From Pseudomonadota bacterium (GTDB taxonomy: Bacteria > Pseudomonadota > Gammaproteobacteria > Steroidobacterales > Steroidobacteraceae), in the NCBI GenBank assembly GCA_021808195.1, contig JAKBCE010000009.1, positions 1-64,000 of the forward strand: a stretch of 64,000 bases of DNA. The letters are read 5' to 3'. This document shows, piece by piece, positions 52,815 through 61,756 of the stretch; within the stretch, counting starts at the first letter, position 1, and each line of letters opens with the position of its first letter. The notes under the pieces were generated by a model, which saw only the letters and a program-made list of their open reading frames with translations, searched no databases and was not told the origin of the DNA. The position numbers and the translations under genes are program-made.

Positions 52815-53399
52815 GTGACAGCCAAGAACTCCGCACGAGGCACGCCGTACTTCAAAGTGCGCAGCTCGCGGGTGCACGGCCGCGGCGCATTCGCGCTGCG
52901 ACGCATCCGCAAGGGCACGCGCATCGTCGAGTATCTGGGCGACCGGGTTTCGCACGAGGAGGCGGACCGGCGTTACGAGGACCGTGACGAGCGCGACAAT
53001 CACACGTTCCTGTTCATCGTCGATGCACGCACCGTGATCGATGCTGGTGTCGGCGGCAACGATGCCCGCTACATGAACCATTCGTGCAATCCGAACTGCG
53101 AGACGGTGATCGAGGGCAAGCGCGTATTCGTCGAGGCGATCCGCACCATCCAGCCGGGCGAGGAGCTGAATTACGACTATCAGCTCGGACGCTCGCCGGA
53201 CGATCCGCCCGACGTCGACGAGATCTATGCCTGCCACTGCGGCCAACCCAACTGCCGCGGCACGATGCTCTGGCCGCCGAAGAAGCCCGAGCAGCGCACG
53301 ACGGTGCGCACCGGCAAGCGGCCCGCGCGCACCAGCGCTGGCGCGGCGCACAAGAGCAAGCGCCGGATCAAAAAGCGCACCCGGAAGACGGCGCGGTGA
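52815..53399 (+). CDS. SET-domain protein lysine methyltransferase with post-SET motif
   Basis: 194 residues. The SET domain (about 11-125) begins PYFKVRSSRVHGRGAFA and contains the SAM/active-site motifs YMNHSCNPNCE (NHSC 88-91) and EELNYDY (116-122). A post-SET zinc set is complete: Cys140, Cys142 and Cys147 (ACHCGQPNCRG) with Cys91. The last 40 residues or so are a Lys/Arg-rich, histone H1-like tail. No signal peptide. GTG start; GAGGGG lies upstream. It sits between thyA and kup and is probably co-transcribed. The substrate is unknown. Confidence 0.9.
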   Translation: MTAKNSARGTPYFKVRSSRVHGRGAFALRRIRKGTRIVEYLGDRVSHEEADRRYEDRDERDNHTFLFIVDARTVIDAGVGGNDARYMNHSCNPNCETVIEGKRVFVEAIRTIQPGEELNYDYQLGRSPDDPPDVDEIYACHCGQPNCRGTMLWPPKKPEQRTTVRTGKRPARTSAGAAHKSKRRIKKRTRKTAR

Positions 53400-53403
53400 T
53401 GTG

Positions 53404-55275
53404 ATGCGCACCACTGCCGGGCATACCCAGGGCTGGTCGCTCGCGGCGGTCATCGGCGCCATCGGTGTCGTGTACGGCGACATCGGCACCAGCCCGCTCT
53501 ATGCCCTCGAGGCGACGCTCACCGAGGCGGGACGCTTCGATCACGAGGCCGTACTCGGCTCGCTGTCGCTGATCGTCTGGGCGCTAACCATCTCGGTCAC
53601 CGTCAAATACGTCAGCATCATCATGCGTGCCGACAACGAGGGCGAGGGCGGCATCCTGGCGATGTTCGCCCTTGCGCAGCGCAACAGCGTCGCCGGCAGC
53701 CTGTGGGCACGCACGGTGGTGGGACTGGCGCTCGCCGGCACCGCGTTCTTCTTCTGCGACTCGCTGATCACCCCGGCGATCAGCGTGCTCAGTGCCGCAG
53801 AAGGCCTCGAGGTGTTGAGTCCGGACTTCACGCACCTGGTAGTGCCGGTCACCGTCGGGGTCATCGTTGGGCTGTTCATCTACCAGCGCCGCGGCACCGC
53901 GCGGGTCGGCGCGCTGTTCGGGCCGGTCATGATCGTGTGGTTCCTGGTGCTGGCCGTGACCGGCATCCAGGCAATACGCGCCGATCCAGTGGTGCTCTAC
54001 GCCATTAATCCGCTCTACGGGGTCGAGCTCCTGGTGCACCGCCCGGGCGTGTCGCTCGCGGTGATCGGCGCGGTCTTCCTGTGCCTCACCGGCGGTGAGG
54101 CGTTGTATGCCGACATGGGCCACTTCGGCAAGCGGCCCGTGCGCATCGCCTGGTTCTTCCTCATCTGGCCGGCGCTGATCCTCAATTATTTCGGCCAGGG
54201 CGCGCTGCAGCTCGAACACGGGCACTTCATCGCGCAGACGTTGTATCTGATGGTTTCCAGCTCCGCACTGCCATGGATGGTCATCCTCGCCACCGCCGCC
54301 ACCGTGATCGCCTCCCAGGCGGTGATCTCCGGTGCATTTTCCATGGCACGTCAGGCGGTGCAGCTCGATTTGCTGCCGCGCATCCGGGTGCTGCAGACCT
54401 CGGCCACTGCGCTCGGTCAGATCTACGTGCCCGTGGTCAACTGGCTGGTGTGCGCCGCGGTGATCGCATTCGTCGTGGGCTTCCGGTCCTCCAATGCGCT
54501 CTCGGCGGCATACGGCTCGGCGGTGGTCGGCACCATGCTGATCACGACCATCCTCGGGGCCTTCGTCGCACTGCAGCAGTGGAACTGGCCGAAGGCTGTG
54601 GTGGCGCTGCTGTTCGGTCTACTGTTCATCGTCGATGCCGTATTCTTCGTCGGCAACATGACCAAGGTGCCGAGCGGCGGATGGATTCCGCTCGCGCTCG
54701 CCGCGGTATTGTTCACCCTGTTCATCACCTGGCGCAGCGGCCGGCTCGAGCTGCGCGCAGCGCTCGCTCGCCAGGCAATTCCGCTCAGCGAGCTGCCGAA
54801 TTTGCTCGCCGGCGTGCATCGTGTGCCCGGCACCGCGGTATTTCTCGCCAGCACCCCCGAGCTCGTGCCCTCGGCATTGATCCGCAATCTGGAGCACAAC
54901 CGGGTTGCGCACGAGCGGCTCATCATCCTGAACCTCGAGATCGTACGCACGCCGCGGCAGGATCCGGCCAACCGGGTCGACATCGATGAGACGCTGCCCG
55001 GGGTCTATCTGGTGAGCGCACGCTTCGGATTTATGGAGACACCGGATGTCGGGGAAGCGCTGCGCGGTTGCCGCGCCCGCGGGCTCAAGGTGTTCATGGA
55101 AGACAGCTCATTTTTCGTTGGCCAGCACGTGGTGCGTGCTCGGGATTTGCCCGGCTGGCGCGGCTTGCAGCGGCTGCTGTTCGCGCGCATGCAACGGCAC
55201 AGCACGCAGGCGGCGGAGTTCTTCCGCATGCCCTCGCGCGGCGTCGTATCGCTCAACACCGTGGTGGAAATCTGA
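53404..55275 (+). CDS. kup: Low-affinity potassium transport protein Kup
   Basis: A 623-residue KUP/HAK-type K+:H+ symporter with about twelve TM helices (about 10-430) and a cytoplasmic C-terminal domain. The N-terminal IGAIGVVYGDIGTSPLYAL signature holds the conserved Asp and GTSPLY. ADNEGEGGILAMFAL, CDSLITPAISVLSAAEGL and LTGGEALYADMGHFG follow. The ATG at 53404 is 4 bp after the SET stop; the upstream open frame lies inside the SET gene. Confidence 0.96.
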   Translation: MRTTAGHTQGWSLAAVIGAIGVVYGDIGTSPLYALEATLTEAGRFDHEAVLGSLSLIVWALTISVTVKYVSIIMRADNEGEGGILAMFALAQRNSVAGSLWARTVVGLALAGTAFFFCDSLITPAISVLSAAEGLEVLSPDFTHLVVPVTVGVIVGLFIYQRRGTARVGALFGPVMIVWFLVLAVTGIQAIRADPVVLYAINPLYGVELLVHRPGVSLAVIGAVFLCLTGGEALYADMGHFGKRPVRIAWFFLIWPALILNYFGQGALQLEHGHFIAQTLYLMVSSSALPWMVILATAATVIASQAVISGAFSMARQAVQLDLLPRIRVLQTSATALGQIYVPVVNWLVCAAVIAFVVGFRSSNALSAAYGSAVVGTMLITTILGAFVALQQWNWPKAVVALLFGLLFIVDAVFFVGNMTKVPSGGWIPLALAAVLFTLFITWRSGRLELRAALARQAIPLSELPNLLAGVHRVPGTAVFLASTPELVPSALIRNLEHNRVAHERLIILNLEIVRTPRQDPANRVDIDETLPGVYLVSARFGFMETPDVGEALRGCRARGLKVFMEDSSFFVGQHVVRARDLPGWRGLQRLLFARMQRHSTQAAEFFRMPSRGVVSLNTVVEI

Positions 55276-55297
55276 GGCCGCGGGTGCGGGGCTGCCG

Positions 55298-55828
55298 ATG
55301 AGCATTCTGGAGCAGCCGCAAGTCTCCTTGATCGTCGCCATGGCGGAAAACGGCTGTATTGGCCGCGACAATGCCCTGCCCTGGCGGTTGCCGGAGGATC
55401 TGCGGCGCTTCAAATCCCTGACCCTCGGCAAGCCCATTCTCATGGGGCGGCGGACCTATGAGTCGATCGGTCACCCGCTGCCGCAGCGGCGCAATCTGGT
55501 GCTCACCCGCGAGCGCACCTGGCAGCGCCCCGGGGTACTCGCCGTGCACTCCCTCGGCCATGCGCTCGGCTGCGCCCGTGATGCCGATGAGCTGATCGGC
55601 ATCGGCGGCGCCGAGGTGTACCGACTGATGCTGCCCTTCGCGCGCCGCATCTATCTGACTCTGGTGCACGCGGAGATCCCCGGCGACACGTTCTTCCCCG
55701 CCATCGACCCGACCCAGTGGGCCGACGTCGAGTGCCATCGCCATGCCGCCGGGGAGCACAATCGCTATGCGTTCACCTTCATGACCCTCGAGCGCAAAGG
55801 CACTCCGCAGGCCCCGGGCGCCTACTAA
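55298..55828 (+). CDS. folA: Dihydrofolate reductase
   Basis: 176 residues. Reduces dihydrofolate, completing the cycle with ThyA. The N-terminal VSLIVAMAENGCIGRDNALPWRLPEDLRRFK contains the Met20-type loop and the catalytic acidic residue (Glu in PEDLRRFK). ILMGRRTYESIG binds NADPH, and GIGGAEVYRLMLPFARRIYLT is the C-terminal signature. The stop overlaps the convergent aminotransferase gene by 4 bp. Confidence 0.96.
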   Translation: MSILEQPQVSLIVAMAENGCIGRDNALPWRLPEDLRRFKSLTLGKPILMGRRTYESIGHPLPQRRNLVLTRERTWQRPGVLAVHSLGHALGCARDADELIGIGGAEVYRLMLPFARRIYLTLVHAEIPGDTFFPAIDPTQWADVECHRHAAGEHNRYAFTFMTLERKGTPQAPGAY

Positions 55829-57018
55829 GCGAGCGCCCGGGCCACGGCTTCGGCAAAGTACGGGATGTTCTGCAAACGCAATCCGGCGATGTTGATCCGG
55901 CTGTCATCGGTCATGTAGACATGGTGCGCCTCGCGCAGGCGCCGCACCGTATCCTTGTCAACGCCGAGGTAGGAGAACATGCCGCGCTGGCGCAGGATGT
56001 GACTGAAGTCCCTGTGCGGGCAGGCCGCGGCGAGCGCTTCGGCCGCCGCAGTGCGCAGTTGCAGAATCCGCTCGCGCATCGCCGTGAGCTCGCCCTGCCA
56101 CGCAGCGCGCAGCGCTGCGTTGTCGAGAATTTCCGCAACGATGGCCGCACCATGATCCGGCGGCATCGAATACAGGCCACGCGCGATGCGCACCAGCTGA
56201 GTCAGGGCCGCCTCGGCCGCCGCACCGTTTTGCCCCACCACCAAAAGACAGCCCACGCGCTCGCGATACAGGCCGAAGTTCTTCGAGCATGACACGGCAA
56301 TCAGCGCCTCGGGCACCTCGGCGGCAAGCAGCCGCAGCCCGTAGGCATCGGCATCGAGCCCGCGACCGAGCCCCTGGTAGGCCATGTCGATGAACGGCAG
56401 CAGCGCGCGGCGCTGCACGAGCGCAGCGATCTGGCGCCACTGCCCCTCCTCGAGATCCGCACCCGTCGGGTTGTGACAGGACGCGTGCAGCAGCACCACC
56501 GAGCGCGGCGGCAGCGCCTCGAGCGCATGCATCATCGCGTCGAACGCGACCCCGCCCGAGCGGCTGTCGAAATACGGATAGCGCTCGAGCTTCAGGCCAC
56601 AGCCGGACAGCAGCGGCACGTGGTTGGCCCAGGTCGGGTCGCTGACGTGCACGATGGCCTCGGGGCGGGCGATGCGGATCAGCTCCGCGCCGAGGCGCAG
56701 CGCACCGCAACCGCCGGGCGCCTGAACCGCGCACAGCCGCTCAGAGTCGCCCAGGGGCGAGCCATCGCCCAGGGCGAGCCGGCGCATTGCCGCGTTGAAG
56801 CTCGCGTTACCGGCCGGCGCCACGTAGGTCTTGCTTGTCTGTCGCTCGAGTACGGCGCGTTCCGCCTCGCGCACGGCCTTCATGACCGGGGTGTCGCCCC
56901 GCTCATCGCGGTACACGCCGACGCCGAGATCGACTTTGCGGGAATCCGCATCAGCGCGAAATGCGGCCATCAGGCCGAGAATGGGATCCGGCGGCAGCCG
57001 GTCGAGATGCTCAAGCAC
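55825..57018 (-). CDS. Aromatic-amino-acid / aspartate aminotransferase
   Basis: A 397-residue class I PLP aminotransferase of the AspC/TyrB subgroup. Motifs are LGVGVYRDERGDTPVM, VQAPGGCGALRLGAELI, HASCHNPTGADL (cofactor Asn), FIDMAYQGLG, and the PLP Lys in SCSKNFGLYRERVG. The C-terminal Arg that binds the substrate carboxylate is in INIAGLR. AspC and TyrB cannot be told apart by eye. It stands alone, read towards folA. Confidence 0.94.
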   Translation of the reverse strand: MLEHLDRLPPDPILGLMAAFRADADSRKVDLGVGVYRDERGDTPVMKAVREAERAVLERQTSKTYVAPAGNASFNAAMRRLALGDGSPLGDSERLCAVQAPGGCGALRLGAELIRIARPEAIVHVSDPTWANHVPLLSGCGLKLERYPYFDSRSGGVAFDAMMHALEALPPRSVVLLHASCHNPTGADLEEGQWRQIAALVQRRALLPFIDMAYQGLGRGLDADAYGLRLLAAEVPEALIAVSCSKNFGLYRERVGCLLVVGQNGAAAEAALTQLVRIARGLYSMPPDHGAAIVAEILDNAALRAAWQGELTAMRERILQLRTAAAEALAAACPHRDFSHILRQRGMFSYLGVDKDTVRRLREAHHVYMTDDSRINIAGLRLQNIPYFAEAVARALA

Positions 57019-57100
57019 GGGGTTCTCCTCACCGCATGTCGCGCGTGGCGACCGGCCCGAAGTTTACACGGTCAGCGTCACAGTTCCGGCCCTCCGTGGT

Positions 57101-57127
57101 TCAAGATCAGCGCCCGGGCGCCGATAC
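57101..57127 (+). promoter_or_regulatory. Candidate sigma-28 (FliA) promoter for motAB
   Basis: TCAA (57101-57104), exactly 15 bp, then GCCGATAC (57120-57127). The flagellar sigma-28 consensus is TAAA-N15-GCCGATAA, so each box has a single mismatch. It lies about 93 bp before the motA start, in the only gap upstream of motAB. In enterics motAB is a class III gene read by sigma-28. Confidence 0.7.
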
Positions 57128-57219
57128 TCGCCACAGTATCGCTGCACAGTGGACCGGATCGCCCGTCGCGGCACGCAGGGCCCTGCGCAGCACCCTTCAA
57201 GAACAGGCTTGCGCAGTTC

Positions 57220-58086
57220 GTGATTCAGATTATCGGTAGCGTCGTTGTTCTCGCCTGCGTCGCCGTGGGCTTCATGGTCGAGGGTGGGAAACTGCTCGCG
57301 CTGTGGCATCCGGCGGAGTTCCTGATCATCATCGGGGCCGCCTTCGGCGCGTTTCTCACCAGCAACCCCATCAAGGTCGTCAAGGCGAGCCTTGCCGGAA
57401 TCGTCGCGCTGCTGAAGCAGGAGCGCTACGAGCACGATGATTACGTCTCGATCCTGAAGCTGCTCTACGACGTGCTGCTGCGCATTCGCAAGGAAGGCCT
57501 GATGTCGATCGAGTCGGACATCGAGTCAGCCGACGGCGGGGAGCTGTTCAAGAAGTATCCGCAGATCGCGGCCGACCATCACCTGCGCAATTTCATCACC
57601 GACAGTCTGCGCTTGATGGTCGGCGGCAATCTCGATCCGCACGAATTCGAGAGCCTGCTCGATGAGGAGGTCGAGACCTTTCGGCAAGAGGCGCATGAGC
57701 CCGGACACGCCGTGCAGCGCATGGCCGATGCGCTGCCCGGCTTCGGCATCGTCGCGGCAGTGCTTGGCATCGTGAACACCATGGCCTCGATCGCCAGCGC
57801 CGACACCGCCACCATCGGTGAGCGGGTCGCCTCGGCGCTGGTCGGCACCTTTCTCGGCATCCTGGTCTCCTACGGCTTTGCCGGCCCGCTCGCCGCGGCA
57901 ATGGATCATGCCGCCAACGATGAGATCAAGGCCTTCGAGCTGGTCAAGATGGCCCTCGTTGCCAGCGTGCGCGGGTACGTGCCCGCCGTGGCGATCGAGT
58001 TCGCTCGCAAACTCCTGTTCAGCGACGTCCGTCCGACCTTTGCCGATCTCGAGGCGAAGCTGAAGGACAAACCCGCGAAAGCCTGA
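57220..58086 (+). CDS. motA: Flagellar motor stator protein MotA
   Basis: 288 residues. Forms the proton channel with MotB and pushes on FliG. There are four TM helices (about 2-20, 30-48, 168-188 and 200-220), with the large cytoplasmic loop between helices 2 and 3. DEEVETFRQEAHEPGHAVQRMADALPGFGIVAAVLGIV is very close to E. coli MotA. The GTG start was chosen because IQIIGSVVVLA aligns with the E. coli N-terminus. The stop overlaps the motB start as TGATG. Confidence 0.95.
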   Translation: MIQIIGSVVVLACVAVGFMVEGGKLLALWHPAEFLIIIGAAFGAFLTSNPIKVVKASLAGIVALLKQERYEHDDYVSILKLLYDVLLRIRKEGLMSIESDIESADGGELFKKYPQIAADHHLRNFITDSLRLMVGGNLDPHEFESLLDEEVETFRQEAHEPGHAVQRMADALPGFGIVAAVLGIVNTMASIASADTATIGERVASALVGTFLGILVSYGFAGPLAAAMDHAANDEIKAFELVKMALVASVRGYVPAVAIEFARKLLFSDVRPTFADLEAKLKDKPAKA

Positions 58087-59087
58087 TGGCTGCGCAGAAG
58101 GAAGAACGGCCGCTCATCGTCGTCAAGAAGGCGCGACGCAGCGAAGGCGGACATCACGGCGGGGCCTGGAAGGTCGCTTACGCCGACTTCGTCACCGCCA
58201 TGATGGCGTTCTTCCTGGTCATGTGGATCGTCACCGCAGTCAACAAGGCCGAGCGCGCGGCGATCTTCAACTACTTCAAGAATCCGAGCATGCAGAACGG
58301 GCACAGCACGCGCGCGGCACCCGGACCGCAAGGGCCGGGCGGCGCCAGTACCAGTCCGATCAACCTCGGCGGAGGATTGAACGGACTCAGCACCAGCCCG
58401 CATCAGATCGTTGCCATCACCGGCGTTAGGAGCGGCTCTGGCACCCAGGACACGCTGCAGTCTGCCGCACAGATCAGCAAGCGTGCAGCCCGGCAGCGCC
58501 TCGCGCGCGCCGACCACAAGCGCCTGGAATCGCTGATGGCACAGCTGCGCAAGGCGGTCAACAAGAGCCAGGCGCTCAAGCCCTTCAAGGACCAGCTGCT
58601 GCTCGACATCACCCCGCGCGGGGTGCGCATACAGATCGTCGACGCCAAGAACCGGCCGATGTTCGATCTCGGCAGCGCCAGGCTGCGCGGCTACACACGC
58701 CGCATACTGAAGACCCTCGCACCGTACCTGAACTCGGTGCCGAACCAGATCGCCATCATCGGTCACACCGATGCACACCCCTACCCCGGTCACAATCACT
58801 ACACCAACTGGGAGCTGTCCGCCGACCGCGCCAATGCCGCGCGCCGCGCCCTGGTAGAGGGCGGTCTCGCGCACGGCAAGGTCGCCCGCGTAGTCGGACT
58901 CGCCTCCACCGTGCTGTTCGACAAGACCAACCCCTTCGATCCGATCAACCGTCGCATCAGCATCATTGTGATGACCCGGCGGGAAGCCGAGGCCGCGCTG
59001 CGCGCAGACACCGGTTCCGGCGGCACGATTGATCCGCCGAGCGTGCCGGCCGCCGGGCACACCGCACCCGCCACGCCACCGCATTGA
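58086..59087 (+). CDS. motB: Flagellar motor stator protein MotB
   Basis: 333 residues. The single TM helix (about 32-52) carries the essential proton-binding Asp34 in YADFVTAMMAFFLVMW. A Gly/Ser-rich linker (about 65-115) leads to the OmpA-like peptidoglycan-binding domain (about 190-300), with IAIIGHTDAHPY, NWELSADRANAARR and NRRISIIVM. Together with MotA it anchors the stator to the wall. The C-terminal 30 residues are Pro/Ala-rich. Confidence 0.96.
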   Translation: MAAQKEERPLIVVKKARRSEGGHHGGAWKVAYADFVTAMMAFFLVMWIVTAVNKAERAAIFNYFKNPSMQNGHSTRAAPGPQGPGGASTSPINLGGGLNGLSTSPHQIVAITGVRSGSGTQDTLQSAAQISKRAARQRLARADHKRLESLMAQLRKAVNKSQALKPFKDQLLLDITPRGVRIQIVDAKNRPMFDLGSARLRGYTRRILKTLAPYLNSVPNQIAIIGHTDAHPYPGHNHYTNWELSADRANAARRALVEGGLAHGKVARVVGLASTVLFDKTNPFDPINRRISIIVMTRREAEAALRADTGSGGTIDPPSVPAAGHTAPATPPH

Positions 59088-59135
59088 TCCACCGGCGCTT
59101 TCTTCACGCGCCGCTCACCGACTCGCGTGTAGCGT

Positions 59136-59165
59136 TGCAGCATCCGCTCGCGAGCGAATGCTGCA
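59136..59165. promoter_or_regulatory. 30-bp near-perfect palindrome upstream of the porin gene
   Basis: The outer arms TGCAGCAT and ATGCTGCA flank a central perfect GCTCGCGAGC; 14 of 15 base pairs match. It lies 98-127 bp upstream of the -24 element of the porin promoter, the usual place for an enhancer-binding-protein site. No T-run follows, which argues against a motB terminator. Three direct GCACC(A/G)G copies follow at 59163, 59185 and 59198. Confidence 0.6.
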
Positions 59166-59262
59166 CCAGGATGCTCCACGTTGCGCACCAGCGCAGTGCA
59201 CCGGTACGCCCCGCTGGCGGTGCCGAAGCCCCATTTCCGGCCGAATTCGCCACCGCCGCCGC

Positions 59263-59278
59263 TGGCACGGGTTGTGCT
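59263..59278 (+). promoter_or_regulatory. Candidate sigma-54 (RpoN) promoter for the porin gene
   Basis: TGGCACG-N4-GTGCT compares with the sigma-54 consensus TGGCACG-N4-TTGCW. The -24 half is perfect and the -12 half has one mismatch, with GG and GC correctly spaced. The preceding base is C, also as in the consensus. Transcription would start near 59289, giving a leader of about 36 bases before the ATG. Confidence 0.65.
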
Positions 59279-59324
59279 TGGCACTGCCCGTCCGACACCG
59301 GACTGCGATCACGAAAGGCTCAGC

Positions 59325-60425
59325 ATGCGCAAGGCTCTTCCCACATTACCCGTCGTCGCGGCAGTGCTCGCCGTCCTCGCGCCCACCGGCGCCCGCGCCA
59401 GCGACTCGCCCGTTGCGACGCTCGGTGAGCTGCTCACCCACTCCGGTATCAGCACATCCGGCTATCTCGCCGCTTCCTTCTACAGCTCATCCGGCGGCAA
59501 CACCTTCCATCAGTTTGACACCGCACATGACGCCCTGCAGCTCGATCAGGCCGGTCTCACCGTCGCCTATCAGCCCAAGCAGGGCTTCGGAGCGCTGCTC
59601 GATGTGATCGGAGGCGACGATGCGAAAATCGTCAACGCCGCCGAGAACGGCTCGGCTTCGAGTAACAATGCCATCGATCTGCTGCAGGGCTATCTGCAGT
59701 ACGCCGACGGCGGACTCACCCTACAGGCCGGCAAGTTCACGACGCTGGCCGGCGCCGAGGTCATTGCGCCGACCGGCAACACGAACTTCTCCCGCTCCCT
59801 GCTCTTCTACGCCGAGCCGATGACGCATACCGGCGTGCGCGCCACGTACGCGTTCAACAGCGTTCTGAGTGTGATCGCCGGCGTCAACAACGGCTGGAAC
59901 TACACCAGCATCAGCTCAGGATCGAAAACCCTCGAGCTGGGGATCGCGCTGAACCCGAGCAACGCCGTTTCCTTCACCGCGCAGAGCTACATCGGCAACG
60001 ATCCGATCGATCTCACCCGCCGCACGCTCATCGACACCGTTGCGACCTACAACGTCACGGCGTCGCTGCAGCTGGTGGCGAGCTACGACTGGGGCAAACA
60101 GCGCCCGAGCCGCATCACGCCCGGCGGACAATGGAGCGGGGTCGCGCTGTACGTGAACGAGCGGCTGAGCCGCCGCTGGCGCATCTCGCTGCGCGGGGAA
60201 GCGTTCGACGATCGCAACGGATTCGTGACCGGGACGGCGCAGCGGCTCAAGGAGGGCACGGTGACCCTAGGCTACGATCCGGCAGCCGATTTCGAGCTGC
60301 GCATCGAGGGGCGCTACGACACCTCGAACCGGGCAACCTTCGTCTATAGCTCTGCAGGCCAGTCCGCCGTCCGCCATGCCGGACAGCAGAGCGAATTCGC
60401 GCTGCAGGGCGTGTACTCGTTCTAA
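59325..60425 (+). CDS. Outer-membrane porin (putative beta-barrel porin-2 family)
   Basis: 366 residues. A signal peptide (about 1-25, ending ARA) precedes a barrel of alternating polar/hydrophobic strands that ends in the outer-membrane signature YSF. Matches to the BBP2/OmpL-like porin family include the segment DLLQGYLQYADGGLTLQAGKF, then AGAEVIAPTGNTNFSRSLLF and MTHTGVRATYAF. AAAGG is seven bases before the ATG. Its substrate is unknown; the sigma-54-like promoter suggests nutrient-regulated uptake. Not part of motAB, given the 237-bp gap with its own signals. Confidence 0.85.
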   Translation: MRKALPTLPVVAAVLAVLAPTGARASDSPVATLGELLTHSGISTSGYLAASFYSSSGGNTFHQFDTAHDALQLDQAGLTVAYQPKQGFGALLDVIGGDDAKIVNAAENGSASSNNAIDLLQGYLQYADGGLTLQAGKFTTLAGAEVIAPTGNTNFSRSLLFYAEPMTHTGVRATYAFNSVLSVIAGVNNGWNYTSISSGSKTLELGIALNPSNAVSFTAQSYIGNDPIDLTRRTLIDTVATYNVTASLQLVASYDWGKQRPSRITPGGQWSGVALYVNERLSRRWRISLRGEAFDDRNGFVTGTAQRLKEGTVTLGYDPAADFELRIEGRYDTSNRATFVYSSAGQSAVRHAGQQSEFALQGVYSF

Positions 60426-60553
60426 AGTCGGGCCGGCAGGCCGGCACTTGCCCGGCCGCCGGCCTCGCAAGGTGATTTCACGCATGCCCCCGGCGCGCCG
60501 AACGTGCTATGGTAAGTGAGTCTCAATTCATCGCCGCCGAGCGCGCACCGATC

Positions 60554-61723
60554 ATGCCGAATCCATCTGCCACGACCCCGTCCGTCGAGCCCGTGTCCGC
60601 ACCGCCGATCTGGACCAATATCATATTGTTTTCGTTGACCTTTTTGGCAGCCGCCGTGCTCGTTCCCTGGTATGGAATCGCGCACGGTTACAGCGCCGCG
60701 GCCTGGGTGCTGCTCGGGGTGTTCCTGACGGCGAACGAGCTGTCGATCACGGCCGGCTATCACCGGCTCTGGGCACACCGTGCTTATGAGGCGCACTGGA
60801 GCGTGCGCCTGGTCTTCATGATCTTCGGCTCCATGGCGCTGCAGAACAGTGCCTGGGCCTGGTGCAGCGGCCATCGCCGACACCACCTGAACGTCGATGA
60901 CAACGAGCTCGACCCCTACTCGGCCCGGCGCGGTTTCTGGTTCTCGCACATCGGCTGGATGGTGCGCGAGTACCCGAGTGGGCGAGAGGACTTCACCAAC
61001 ATTCCGGACCTGCGCCGCGACCGCATGCTCGCCTTCCAGCACCGCCATTACCTCGCGCTGGTGCTGCTGACCAACTTCGGACTGCCGCTGCTCGCCGGCT
61101 GGCTGGTCGGAGACGTGTGGGGCGTGTTCCTGCTCGCCGGGGTGCTGCGCCTGGTGCTGAGTCACCACTTCACGTTCTTCATCAATTCCCTGGCGCACAT
61201 GTGGGGCTCGCGCCCGTACACCGAGGAGAACACCGCGCGCGACAACCCGGTGCTCGCGGTGCTGACTTTCGGCGAGGGCTACCACAACTTCCACCACATC
61301 TTCGCGCATGACTACCGCAACGGCGTGCGCTGGTGGCAGTGGGACCCGACCAAGTGGCTGATCGGCGGTCTGCAATACCTCGGGCTGACGCGCAAGCTCA
61401 AGCGCACGCCGCCCTTTCAAATCCAACGGGCGCTGCTCGCCATGCAGTTCGCGCGCGCCCAGCGTTCGCTCGCGCGGGTTGCACCGACCGTCACGCCCTC
61501 GCGCATCAGTGAACTGCATCAGCACATCGCGCACGAGTACGACAGCTTCCTCGCGGCAATTGCCGATTGGGCCAAAGTGAAGGAGCAATGGCTCACGGAG
61601 AAGAAGCGGGCGGTCGTCGAGCACTGGGAGCACACCAGCTTTCAGCTGCGCTTCAAGGAGCTCGAGCAGCGTCTGCGCCTGCAGCGGCGCCGGTTGCGCG
61701 TGCTGCAGTCGCAGCTCGCCTGA
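60554..61723 (+). CDS. Membrane fatty-acyl-CoA desaturase (delta-9 type)
   Basis: About 389 residues. A di-iron desaturase with the three histidine boxes HRLWAH, HRRHH and HNFHH, and two pairs of TM helices around 20-60 and 165-205. A C-terminal helical, Lys/Arg/Glu-rich extension (about 300-389) is typical of proteobacterial DesA/DesC-type enzymes. It introduces a double bond in saturated acyl chains, aiding membrane fluidity. The ATG at 60554 was chosen since the 15 codons after the upstream ATG (60509) have atypical codon use; neither start has a clear ribosome-binding site. Confidence 0.9.
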   Translation: MPNPSATTPSVEPVSAPPIWTNIILFSLTFLAAAVLVPWYGIAHGYSAAAWVLLGVFLTANELSITAGYHRLWAHRAYEAHWSVRLVFMIFGSMALQNSAWAWCSGHRRHHLNVDDNELDPYSARRGFWFSHIGWMVREYPSGREDFTNIPDLRRDRMLAFQHRHYLALVLLTNFGLPLLAGWLVGDVWGVFLLAGVLRLVLSHHFTFFINSLAHMWGSRPYTEENTARDNPVLAVLTFGEGYHNFHHIFAHDYRNGVRWWQWDPTKWLIGGLQYLGLTRKLKRTPPFQIQRALLAMQFARAQRSLARVAPTVTPSRISELHQHIAHEYDSFLAAIADWAKVKEQWLTEKKRAVVEHWEHTSFQLRFKELEQRLRLQRRRLRVLQSQLA

Positions 61724-61756
61724 CTCTGCTGACCGTTCACTCGCCGACACTCGCTC

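Noticed and set aside
59136..59165. The palindrome as a rho-independent terminator of motB
   Set aside because: No T-run follows on either strand, and its place relative to the sigma-54-like promoter fits a protein-binding site better.
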